NCBI GenBank assembly: GCA_003552885.1
Contig: PUPA01000005.1
Location: 1 to 5,716, forward strand
DNA from: Natrialbaceae archaeon
GTDB taxonomy: Archaea > Halobacteriota > Halobacteria > Halobacteriales > Natrialbaceae
Reading direction: 5' to 3'
DNA length: 5,716 nucleotides
The notes under the pieces were generated by a model, which was not told the origin of the DNA, did no database searches, and saw only the letters and a list, made by a program, of their open reading frames with translations. The first letter of the stretch is position 1; every line of letters starts with the position of its first letter. The position numbers and the translations under genes were made by a program. Positions 1 to 5,259 of this stretch are shown here, piece after piece.

Positions 1-921
1 ATCGAACGCGTCCCCGTCGTCGACGACGAGAACCTGCTGGTCGGGCTGGTGACGATGCAGGGGATCCTCCAGCGTCGGGAGTACAAACAGGCCGCCCGGG
101 ACGGGTCGGGGCGACTACGGTGTGGGGTCGCCGTGGGCCCGTTCGAGACCGACCGGGCGGCCGCGGCCGACGAGGCCGGCGCGGACGTGCTCTTTATCGA
201 CTGTGCCCACGCACACAACCTGAACGTCATCGACAGCGCCCGCGAGATCGCCGCGGCGGTCGACGCCGACGTCGTCGTCGGCAACGTCGGCACCCGCGAG
301 GCCGCCGAGGACCTCGTTGGCTTCGCCGACGGCATCAAAGTCGGTATCGGCCCCGGCTCGATCTGTACGACCCGCGTCGTCTCCGGGGCGGGGATGCCAC
401 AGGTCACCGCCGTCGCCGAGGTCGCCGACGTCGCGGGCCGACACGACGTGCCGGTGATCGCCGACGGCGGCATCCGGTACTCCGGGGACGCGATCAAGGC
501 GGTCGCAGCCGGCGCGGACGCGGTGATGCTCGGCTCGTACTTCGCGGGTACCGACGAGGCCCCCGGCCGGGTCGTCACGATGAGCGGCAAGAAGTACAAA
601 CAGTACCGCGGGATGGGCAGCGTCGGTGCGATGAAGTCGGGCGACGGCGACCGGTATCTCAGAGACGATCCCGAGGACGACGAGTACGTCCCGGAGGGCG
701 TCGAGGCCGCGACGCCGTACAAGGGGACGCTCCGGTCGGAGCTCCACCAGCTCGCCGGCGGCATGCAGTCGGGGATGGGGTACGTCGGCGCGGAGTCGAT
801 CCCCGAGTTCAAACGGCGTGCGGAGTTCGTCCGCGTCTCGCCGGCCGGCCAGGCCGAGGGTCACGCCCACGACGTCGTCATCACCGACGAGGCGCCGAAC
901 TACTCCCCGCTCTCGGAGTGA
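1..921 (+). CDS. guaB: IMP dehydrogenase, 3' part (5' end outside window)
   Basis: Oxidises IMP to XMP with NAD+, the committed cytosolic step towards GMP and GTP. The frame is open from base 1, so the N-terminus lies to the left. Visible residues 1-25 look like the end of the CBS pair (RVPVVDDENLLVGLVT), followed by the second half of the TIM barrel. The catalytic loop GIGPGSICTTR has its cysteine codon at 364-366. Next come the phosphate-binding VPVIADGGIRYSGD, the YRGMGSVGAM flap start, the catalytic Arg-Tyr of the mobile flap (GDGDRY), the VPEGVEA segment and the terminal HAHDVVITDEAPNY, which matches bacterial IMPDH closely. GMP reductase is unlikely because the flap RY and the CBS remnant are present. 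One local oddity is HAHN where bacterial enzymes usually have HGHS. A GTG at codon 17 could be taken for a start, but it lies inside the CBS fold. The gene ends 24 bases from the convergent membrane-protein gene. Confidence 0.95.
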   Translation: MERVPVVDDENLLVGLVTMQGILQRREYKQAARDGSGRLRCGVAVGPFETDRAAAADEAGADVLFIDCAHAHNLNVIDSAREIAAAVDADVVVGNVGTREAAEDLVGFADGIKVGIGPGSICTTRVVSGAGMPQVTAVAEVADVAGRHDVPVIADGGIRYSGDAIKAVAAGADAVMLGSYFAGTDEAPGRVVTMSGKKYKQYRGMGSVGAMKSGDGDRYLRDDPEDDEYVPEGVEAATPYKGTLRSELHQLAGGMQSGMGYVGAESIPEFKRRAEFVRVSPAGQAEGHAHDVVITDEAPNYSPLSE

Positions 922-945
922 GTCGGGCGTCCTCGAGTCCCCAAC

Positions 946-1545
946 CTACGACCGCCGGGGATCGGGGGCCGCCGGCGTGACGTCCTCGAGCCCCCGGCCG
1001 GCGACGGCGACGAGGGCCATCGAGAGCCCGGTCGAGAGCAGGCTCAGACCGACCAGCAGGCCGATAGCCCACGCCGCGGTGGCCGGAAAGCCGAGCCAGA
1101 GCAACGCCGCGAGCACGAGCGAGATCGCGCCGCTGGCGGCGATCCAGAGCCGTCCTTCCTCGCCGGACATCCTGACGCTTGCGGCGAGCTCCGCGACACC
1201 CTCGACTGCGAGGTACGCGATCGCCAGCAGCGTCAGCGTCGCGAGCCCGAGTATCGGGTTCACGACCAGTGCCAGCCCGGCGAACACTGAGACGACGCCG
1301 AGGGCGAGCTGCCAGAGCGCGCCGCTCCAGCCCCGGGCGGAGAAGGCGTGGACGCCGTGGACTACACCGCCCACGACGAGCAGTACGCCGAGTGCGACGC
1401 TCACCGACAGTCCCGTCGCGAGCGGGAACGCGATGGCGACGACGCCCAGCAACGCGACGGCGCCGCCGGCGAGCGCGAGCGTTCGCCAGCCCTTCTGTAG
1501 CGTGTAGACTCCGTTCGACGCACCTCTCGTGGTGGATTCGGACAT
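946..1545 (-). CDS. HdeD/DUF308-family six-helix membrane protein
   Basis: A 199-residue integral membrane protein. After a short polar N-terminus (about residues 1-20) there are six hydrophobic segments, at about 21-40, 46-67, 75-94, 99-122, 132-152 and 156-181, then a polar tail ending in RRS. The helices form three hairpin repeats, each with a proline at the turn (AFP near 41, VNP near 97, GFP near 154) and a Gly/Ala-rich second helix. This internal triplication, the length and the helix count are typical of the HdeD family. In enterobacteria HdeD is linked to acid resistance; the archaeal role is unknown and no catalytic residues are apparent. The ATG at 1545 is preferred over a GTG nine codons upstream, because GGAG lies 6 bases before it and the predicted transcription start falls between the two. 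The gene is convergent with guaB and lies downstream of arcS on the same strand, with its own promoter in between. Confidence 0.82.
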   Translation of the reverse strand: MSESTTRGASNGVYTLQKGWRTLALAGGAVALLGVVAIAFPLATGLSVSVALGVLLVVGGVVHGVHAFSARGWSGALWQLALGVVSVFAGLALVVNPILGLATLTLLAIAYLAVEGVAELAASVRMSGEEGRLWIAASGAISLVLAALLWLGFPATAAWAIGLLVGLSLLSTGLSMALVAVAGRGLEDVTPAAPDPRRS

Positions 1546-1551
1546 GAGTAT

Positions 1552-1600
1552 CTCCACACGTACGGAGGTCACGTGAGGGCATAATATTTATTTACGTTTT
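1552..1600 (-). promoter_or_regulatory. Promoter and ribosome binding site of the HdeD-like gene
   Basis: The 20 bases at 1581-1600 are the most AT-rich stretch in the left half of the window and read AAATAAATATTAT on the minus strand, a good archaeal TATA region. A start about 25 bases downstream would fall near 1557-1562, leaving a short leader that holds GGAG (1552-1555) six bases before the ATG at 1545. The TATA element and the GGAG are seen directly; the transcription start is inferred. Confidence 0.6.
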
Positions 1601-1617
1601 GACAGTATCTCGGAAGA

Positions 1618-1647
1618 ACGGACCGATCGGAACCCCTGTCGGTCCGT
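1618..1647 (-). terminator. Inverted repeat downstream of arcS, possible terminator
   Basis: ACGGACCGA (1618-1626) pairs perfectly with TCGGTCCGT (1639-1647): nine base pairs around a 12-base loop. Read as arcS transcript (minus strand), the hairpin is followed by TTCTTCC, a weak pyrimidine tract. It lies about 60 bases past the arcS stop codon and just upstream of the HdeD-gene promoter, so it could end arcS transcription or bind a regulator. Archaeal termination usually depends on T-runs rather than hairpins, so the terminator reading is tentative. Confidence 0.35.
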
Positions 1648-1654
1648 GGTGGAC

Positions 1655-1734
1655 CTTCCCCTCGACGTGACGGTTCGCTTCCCCTCGAGGTGGCAGTTTC
1701 GGCGGCTCACTTCTCCTCGACGTGGCGCACTTCG
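1655..1734. repeat. Three imperfect ~24-bp direct repeats over the 3' end of arcS
   Basis: Copies lie at 1655-1677, 1678-1701 and 1710-1734. On the plus strand each begins CTTCyCCTCGAsGTG and ends TTCG. The third copy is coding: on the minus strand it encodes the last arcS residues RHVEEK up to the stop codon. The other two lie immediately beyond the stop and abut head to tail. They differ from the coding copy by a few substitutions and by one- or two-base length changes, which suggests duplication of the gene end followed by drift. Confidence 0.65.
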
Positions 1735-3461
1735 CAGGCGACTCCGCGGCTGCTCTCGACCATCTCCCGACCGAACATCTCCGCGCGGCCGACGCCGAAC
1801 GCCTTCGGTCCGTCGACGATCACCTCCTCGCCGACCCGGATCCCCTCGTCCGCGTCGACGACGCCCGGCGCGAGGACGCTGCCGTGGGGGACGAAGCCGT
1901 CGATCTCGACGCGGTTGACCGGCACGAGGCTCTCGACCCACCGTCTCGCGCCTTCGAGGGTAAAGGAGAGCGTGCCGTACTGGGGAACCATCGTCGCCAG
2001 CTGGACCCCCTCACGGTCTCTGACCTGGAGGCGGGGGTGACGACCCGTCGTCCGGATCCCCTCGAAGAGCTCGTCGCCGGCCCCGTCGCCGAACAGGTAA
2101 TCGGCGACCGCCCGGACGGTGTTGTGCTCGCGTTCGCGTTTGGAGTACTTCAGCTCGCCCGAGAGCGTCTCCTCGAGGGCCGACAGCGACGCCCCGTCCG
2201 TCGGGTGGGCGCCACGCTCGACGGTGTAGGTGACCTCGAGGTCGAGCTCGTCGGCGGCCCGGGAGACGATCTCGCGGTAGCCCTCCCCCGGGACGTGGGC
2301 GACGATCCGGGGGTACTCGTTTCGCTCGAGATAGCGCCCCAGGACGTCGCTCACAAACGACTTCTCGTCTTCGGACCAGCGGCCCGTGACGACGGCGTCG
2401 TACTGCTGGGCCGGATACGTGGTCTCGAGCTCCTGTGGGACGACGCCGATCGGGCTCGTCATCGAGACGAGGTGGGCCCGCCAGCCGATCGCCTCGTGGA
2501 ACCGTGCGTGGCTCTTCGACTCGCTGTAGGGCTTTTTCGCCGAGCAGGGGACGAGCACCAGCGGGTTCGAAAACCGGTTGCGGTACCGGCTCGTGACCCG
2601 GTCGGCAAAACGCTGGATCTCCACGCGACGGAGGGTGTCCTCGGTCGCCGCCGTGAGCTCGGCCTCCCGGAGGATCGGGGTTCGCTCCTCGAGGTACGCC
2701 CACTGGGCGTCGAGCTCGCGCATCGCGGCGGTGAGCGGCTGGTCGTGGCGGGCCTGGCCCTCCAGGTAGTCCCGGAGGCGGCCGTCGCGGATCCGCTGGC
2801 GGACGATCGAGAGCTCGGCTTCGAGGGCGGCGACGTTGTGTTCGACACAGTCCTCGCGATCGAACGCCTCGGGATCGGTCTCGGCGGTCCGGGGTGCCGG
2901 CAGCTCCGTCAGGTCCTCGAGGAAGTACTCGCCTTCCGTCGTGAGATACTTCCCCTGCGTGCCTTTCAGGACCGCCCGCGAGGTGTCGAACAGGTCGACT
3001 CCCAGGTACGCCAGCAGGGCGACGTTCCGGGGCGTGGCGACCCCCGAGAGGTAGAGTGCGGTGTCGGGCGGGATCGCCTCCCGGACGGCGACGACGGCCT
3101 CGACGAGCGCCGCGCCGTGGTCGACGAACGAGCCGGCGTCGGAGACGACGTAGGCGTCGGTGCCGTGATCCTCGGGGCTCTCACTCGAGACGACGGCGAC
3201 GCTCGGGTAGTCGACGTCGGGGTAATCGACGGCGAACGCCTCCTGGATCCGGGCCTCCGTGCCACCCGGAAACCCCCGGTGGGGAAGCACCGTCAACCGC
3301 GAGTCGTCGCCGTCCGGGAGCTCCCGGTCGGTCGGCCACAGCGAGCCGGCGTCGTCGAGGACGTCGTCGACGAGCGCCGGCGTCCCCAGGGGGTCGGTCA
3401 GCCGGAGTTCGCCCAGCCGGGCGGCCCCGTCCCGCCCGTGGACCTCGAAGTAGTCGGTCAT
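1707..3461 (-). CDS. arcS: Archaeosine synthase ArcS (TgtA2), acts on tRNA position 15
   Basis: A 584-residue cytosolic tRNA-modifying enzyme. In archaea TgtA inserts preQ0 at position 15 and ArcS acts on it to make archaeosine, in some species by adding lysine before a radical-SAM partner acts. The N-terminal third is a TGT-like barrel: SDAGSFVDHG near 107-116, LYLSGVATPRN near 136-146, LGVDLFDTS near 153-161. The diagnostic ArcS motif LVPCSAKKPYSESKSH lies near 303-318 with Cys306. A middle domain follows (SPIGVVPQELETTYPAQQYD and VPGEGYREI), and the last ~100 residues form a PUA RNA-binding domain. MTDYFEV is taken as the start because the barrel begins there; a GTG 27 codons upstream adds only low-complexity, Arg/Pro-rich sequence. 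There is no Shine-Dalgarno, so translation may be leaderless. The cysteine cluster that binds zinc in true TGT enzymes is not seen after LPAP (near 187-190). The gene is divergent from the stress-protein gene, and its 3' end is repeated downstream. Confidence 0.93.
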   Translation of the reverse strand: MTDYFEVHGRDGAARLGELRLTDPLGTPALVDDVLDDAGSLWPTDRELPDGDDSRLTVLPHRGFPGGTEARIQEAFAVDYPDVDYPSVAVVSSESPEDHGTDAYVVSDAGSFVDHGAALVEAVVAVREAIPPDTALYLSGVATPRNVALLAYLGVDLFDTSRAVLKGTQGKYLTTEGEYFLEDLTELPAPRTAETDPEAFDREDCVEHNVAALEAELSIVRQRIRDGRLRDYLEGQARHDQPLTAAMRELDAQWAYLEERTPILREAELTAATEDTLRRVEIQRFADRVTSRYRNRFSNPLVLVPCSAKKPYSESKSHARFHEAIGWRAHLVSMTSPIGVVPQELETTYPAQQYDAVVTGRWSEDEKSFVSDVLGRYLERNEYPRIVAHVPGEGYREIVSRAADELDLEVTYTVERGAHPTDGASLSALEETLSGELKYSKREREHNTVRAVADYLFGDGAGDELFEGIRTTGRHPRLQVRDREGVQLATMVPQYGTLSFTLEGARRWVESLVPVNRVEIDGFVPHGSVLAPGVVDADEGIRVGEEVIVDGPKAFGVGRAEMFGREMVESSRGVACEVRHVEEK

Positions 3462-3484
3462 GGTCGGAGTGGGAGCCGGAGCCC

Positions 3485-3505
3485 GAAAGAGGCTGTCGGT
3501 CCGAC
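3485..3505 (-). promoter_or_regulatory. Weak arcS promoter candidate with adjacent palindrome
   Basis: On the minus strand CTCTTTC (3485-3491) is centred 27 bases before the arcS ATG, the spacing expected for a leaderless haloarchaeal gene, but it is a poor TATA match. Just upstream is the 11-bp palindrome GTCGGTCCGAC (3495-3505), in the position of a BRE or operator. Nothing else in the first ~100 bases before arcS looks more like a promoter. Confidence 0.25.
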
Positions 3506-3618
3506 CCTCTCTGCGGGTCGTCGCGTCCCGGATCGACACCACGGCCCTCTGGACCGGCCACGGCTCGAACTGCCACTACCCGAAAACGGTCATCGGCCGG
3601 GGAGTTATCGGACGTGGT

Positions 3619-3631
3619 GAGAAATTTACAT
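3619..3631 (+). promoter_or_regulatory. Promoter of the universal stress protein gene
   Basis: GAGAAATTTACAT is an AT-rich island in the GC-rich divergent gap. Its centre is about 33 bases before the ATG at 3658, which predicts a start near 3651 and a leader of only a few bases. No Shine-Dalgarno precedes the ATG (AAAAAGACGATG), consistent with near-leaderless translation. The rest of the 196-base gap (3462-3657) holds no gene that I can support. Confidence 0.55.
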
Positions 3632-3657
3632 GCACGTCGACACCGAGTAAAAAGACG

Positions 3658-4056
3658 ATGTACGAGCTGCTCGTCCCCGTCGACAGGAACGAATCGTACG
3701 CGCTCGCCCAGGCGGAGTACGTGACCTCGCTGCCGAACGCCGTGGAGGACGTTCACGCGACGGTGTTGCACGTCTTTCCCCAGCGCGATTACGCGGGCGC
3801 GCCGCCACAGGACTTCGAGGAGGTCGGCGCCGCGGTCGCCGCCGCCGAGGCGATAGAGGACGCGGGCGTCTCGGTCGAACGACACACCGAGGGGGGAAAC
3901 GTCGCCGCACACATCGTCGACCTGGCCGAGGAGCGCGACGTCCGGGAGATCGTCATGGGCGGTCGGAAGCGATCCGGCGTGGCGAAAGTCGTCCTCGGGA
4001 GCACCAGCCTCGACGTCCTCCTCTCGAGCGACCGGCCGGTGGCGATCGTGGAGTGA
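3658..4056 (+). CDS. Universal stress protein (UspA family), single domain
   Basis: A 132-residue cytosolic protein with one complete Usp alpha/beta fold. It opens with a beta strand and the conserved nucleotide-site aspartate (ELLVPVD, Asp9). Helix 1 (ALAQAEYVTSL), strand 2 (HATVLHVFP near 33-41), a long helix (EEVGAAVAAAEAIEDAG), and strand plus helix NVAAHIVDLAEERDV follow. It ends with the signature IVMGGRKRSGVAKVVLGSTS (near 98-117) and the last strand RPVAIV. The usual G-x2-G-x9-G-S nucleotide loop has Lys104 at the second glycine while Gly114-Ser115 are kept, a variant I recall from haloarchaeal Usp proteins. ATP binding is therefore uncertain. The target or stress is unknown. The ATG at 3658 is chosen because it opens the first strand and fits the upstream TATA; an in-frame extension to 3460 overlaps arcS and encodes no Usp sequence. 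The last ten codons form unit 1 of a tandem repeat that continues past the stop. Confidence 0.92.
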   Translation: MYELLVPVDRNESYALAQAEYVTSLPNAVEDVHATVLHVFPQRDYAGAPPQDFEEVGAAVAAAEAIEDAGVSVERHTEGGNVAAHIVDLAEERDVREIVMGGRKRSGVAKVVLGSTSLDVLLSSDRPVAIVE

Positions 4057-4210
4057 TCGGCCGGTGGCGATCGTGGAGTGATCGGCCGGTGGCCGGGTCG
4101 TCGAGTGCCCGGTCGGTGGTGATCGTCGAGCGCCCGGTCGGTGGTGATCGTCGAGCGATCGGCCGGCCGCAGGGAGTGCGTCGAGCGATCGATCGGCCGC
4201 GGTGATCGGC
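4026..4210. repeat. ~7 units of a degenerate 25-bp tandem repeat from the Usp stop region into the gap
   Basis: Unit boundaries are roughly 4026-4050, 4051-4075, 4076-4102, 4103-4127, 4128-4152, 4153-4182 and 4183-4210. A unit starts GAGyG, continues with CGGyCGGTGG and ends GATCGTs. Units 1 and 2 differ at two positions and units 4 and 5 at one; the last two are more degenerate and 28-30 bp long. Unit 1 encodes the Usp C-terminus (RPVAIV), and the TGA stop lies at bases 4-6 of unit 2. GGTGATC, a perfect match to the archaeal anti-Shine-Dalgarno, recurs at 4118, 4143 and 4201 with no credible ORF after it. The unit length is not a multiple of three and no spacers separate the units. The array accounts for most of the 222-base gap 4057-4278; I see no gene in the gap. 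Confidence 0.8.
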
Positions 4211-4247
4211 GTGACACCCCCGCCGGGGACCGCCGCCGGAGGGGGAC

Positions 4248-4258
4248 CGTTAAGTATC
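4248..4258 (+). promoter_or_regulatory. Leaderless-type promoter of the ferritin-like gene
   Basis: CGTTAAGTATC sits right after the GC-rich repeat. TTAAGTA is centred 26 bases before the ATG at 4279, so the transcript should begin at or within a base or two of the start codon. No Shine-Dalgarno is present, in agreement with leaderless translation. It probably drives both this gene and the regulator downstream. Confidence 0.65.
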
Positions 4259-4263
4259 ACGAC

Positions 4264-4274
4264 CACCGACGGTG
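4264..4274. promoter_or_regulatory. 11-bp palindrome over the predicted start, candidate operator
   Basis: CACCGACGGTG is a perfect palindrome around a single central base. It sits between the TATA element and the ATG of the ferritin-like gene, and an overlapping ACCAC...GTGGT pair (4262-4278) surrounds it. A protein bound here would block initiation, and the DtxR-family protein of the same operon is the obvious candidate. The position is seen; the function is inferred. Confidence 0.3.
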
Positions 4275-4278
4275 TGGT

Positions 4279-4773
4279 ATGAGCCTGGGCCAACGCGTCT
4301 CGACCGACCAGCAGCTCACCAGGCTGCTCCAGATCGCGGTCGTCCTGGAGGAGGTCGTCGAGTCACGCGCCGCCCACCACCTCGACTCGCTTCCCGAGTC
4401 CGAACGCGCGGAGGTCGACGAGGAGGTAGAGGAGCTGCTCGCGGAGGCGGGCGTCGAGTCCGCCGACCACCGCGAGCGGCTCGAGGCGCTGATCGAGGAG
4501 CTCGACGCCGAGACGGTTCCGTACGACGAGATCAACGACCTGGTGGCCGCCCGCTACGGCCCGCCGGCGGACACCGACGGCGTCCTCTACGATCAGCTGT
4601 GCAGCGAGGAGACCGCCTACAAGTTCTACGACGACCTGATCGAGGCCATCGAGGCCTCGGAGGTCTCCTTCGGGGTCGACCGCGAGCGGGTGCTCCGGAC
4701 GCTCCGGGAGATCCGCGAGGAAGAGCGGGAAGGCGCCGAGGAAGTGACCGAGCTGATGGACCGACGAGCATGA
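4279..4773 (+). CDS. Ferritin-like (rubrerythrin-type) helical protein
   Basis: A 164-residue, very acidic, almost wholly helical protein with no signal peptide or membrane segment. Helix 1 (near 10-38) carries LEEVVESRAAHHLDSL, with Glu25, Glu28, His33 and His34. Helix 2 (near 60-78) has ESADHRERLEALIEEL. A loop with YDEINDLVAARYG follows. Helix 3 starts SEETAYKFYDDLIEAIE (near 109-125), the E-x-x-A-x-x-F-Y pattern of ferritin-like proteins. Helix 4 (near 134-160) has LREIREEEREGAEEVTEL. The order fits a four-helix bundle that could hold a diiron site, but helix 4 lacks the usual ExxH, so the metal site is uncertain. In the family such proteins store iron or reduce peroxides; here this is inference. 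The start is the ATG at TATA-to-ATG leaderless spacing. It is followed after 31 bases by a DtxR-family regulator and is probably in one operon with it, which supports a metal or redox role. Confidence 0.65.
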   Translation: MSLGQRVSTDQQLTRLLQIAVVLEEVVESRAAHHLDSLPESERAEVDEEVEELLAEAGVESADHRERLEALIEELDAETVPYDEINDLVAARYGPPADTDGVLYDQLCSEETAYKFYDDLIEAIEASEVSFGVDRERVLRTLREIREEEREGAEEVTELMDRRA

Positions 4774-4793
4774 TCGGACGCGACGGGAACTGC

Positions 4794-4800
4794 GGTGATC
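4794..4800 (+). promoter_or_regulatory. Shine-Dalgarno site of the DtxR-family gene
   Basis: GGTGATC is a seven-base perfect complement to the archaeal 16S rRNA 3' end (GGATCACCTCC) and lies four bases before the ATG at 4805. It fixes the start codon and shows that this gene, unlike its leaderless-type neighbour, is translated internally from a longer message. That supports co-transcription from the promoter near 4250. Confidence 0.7.
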
Positions 4801-4804
4801 GACG

Positions 4805-5230
4805 ATGAACACGGCAGATCAGTATCTGAAGGCGGTCTATCTCGCCCAGAGTCTCGAGGACGGGCCCGCTTCGACGGGCATGCTCGCGGAGATGCTCGAG
4901 GTGAGCCCGGCCAGCGTAAACGAGATGATCGGGAAGCTCGAACAGCGGGGGCTCGTCGACCACGAGAAGTACAAGGGAACACGGCTGACCGACGAGGGGC
5001 TCGAACGTGCCCACCACGCCCTCCAGACGTACTGTATCATCGAACGGTTCCTCGCGAACGTCCTCGAGGTCGAACGCTTCCGGGAGGAAGCCCGCGCGAT
5101 CGAGAGCGTCATCGACGACACCGTCGCCGAACGCCTCGATACGATCATCGACCGCCGACCGGAGTGTCCGGACTGTTTCGACGCCGAAGCCGATCGCTGT
5201 GTCTTCCTCGAGGCACCCGGCGGGGAGTAG
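4805..5230 (+). CDS. DtxR/MntR-family transcriptional regulator with C-terminal Cys cluster
   Basis: A 141-residue DNA-binding protein. The N-terminal winged helix runs from NTADQYLKAVYLAQ through the recognition region SPASVNEMIGKLEQRGLV (near 34-51) and wing HEKYKGTRLTDEG (near 53-65), as in DtxR, MntR and SirR. The dimerisation domain follows (ALQTYCIIERFLANVLEV near 72-89, EEARAIESVIDDTVAERL near 94-111). It ends with CPDC at 121-124 and Cys132; there is no SH3 domain, so the length is MntR-like. Aligned from memory to MntR/DtxR, most metal ligands differ: Gln6 for Asp8/Met10, Lys9 for Glu11, Tyr76 for His77/His79, Arg97 for Glu99/Cys102, Ser101 for His103/His106; Glu100 and Glu80 remain. 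Cys77, 121, 124 and 132 could form another metal or redox site. It is the second gene of an operon with a ferritin-like protein. The regulated genes and the ligand are not known from the sequence. Confidence 0.88.
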   Translation: MNTADQYLKAVYLAQSLEDGPASTGMLAEMLEVSPASVNEMIGKLEQRGLVDHEKYKGTRLTDEGLERAHHALQTYCIIERFLANVLEVERFREEARAIESVIDDTVAERLDTIIDRRPECPDCFDAEADRCVFLEAPGGE

Positions 5231-5259
5231 CCGCGGTCGGCCGCTCGTCAGCAGGTGGC

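Noticed and set aside
120..980. Open frames overlapping guaB in other registers on both strands
   Set aside because: They are Arg/Gly- or Val/Asp-rich shadows of the IMP dehydrogenase frame, with no motif of their own.
1621..1630. CCGATCGG palindrome as a separate operator
   Set aside because: It overlaps the left arm of the longer 9-bp inverted repeat at 1618-1647, which explains the symmetry better.
1722..3620. Long open frame of 632 codons antisense to arcS
   Set aside because: It mirrors arcS in GC-rich DNA where stop codons are rare. The opposite strand encodes the diagnostic ArcS motif and a PUA domain, and this frame shows no recognisable domain.
4026..4210. CRISPR array
   Set aside because: The units abut each other without unique spacers, vary in sequence and include coding DNA; no cas gene is present.
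4141..4278. Upstream in-frame extension of the ferritin-like gene
   Set aside because: It would translate the tandem repeat and the promoter itself; TATA spacing points to the ATG at 4279.
3181..4293. Leftward open frame through the repeat array with repeated RSLDDHHRP-like peptides
   Set aside because: The peptide repeat is only the translation of the tandem DNA repeat, and the frame also runs antisense through the whole usp gene and into arcS.
5231..5259. GCGG-TCGG-CCGC hairpin between the convergent dtxR-like and zinc-ribbon genes as a terminator
   Set aside because: The stem is only four base pairs, no T-run follows on either strand, and such stems are frequent in this composition.
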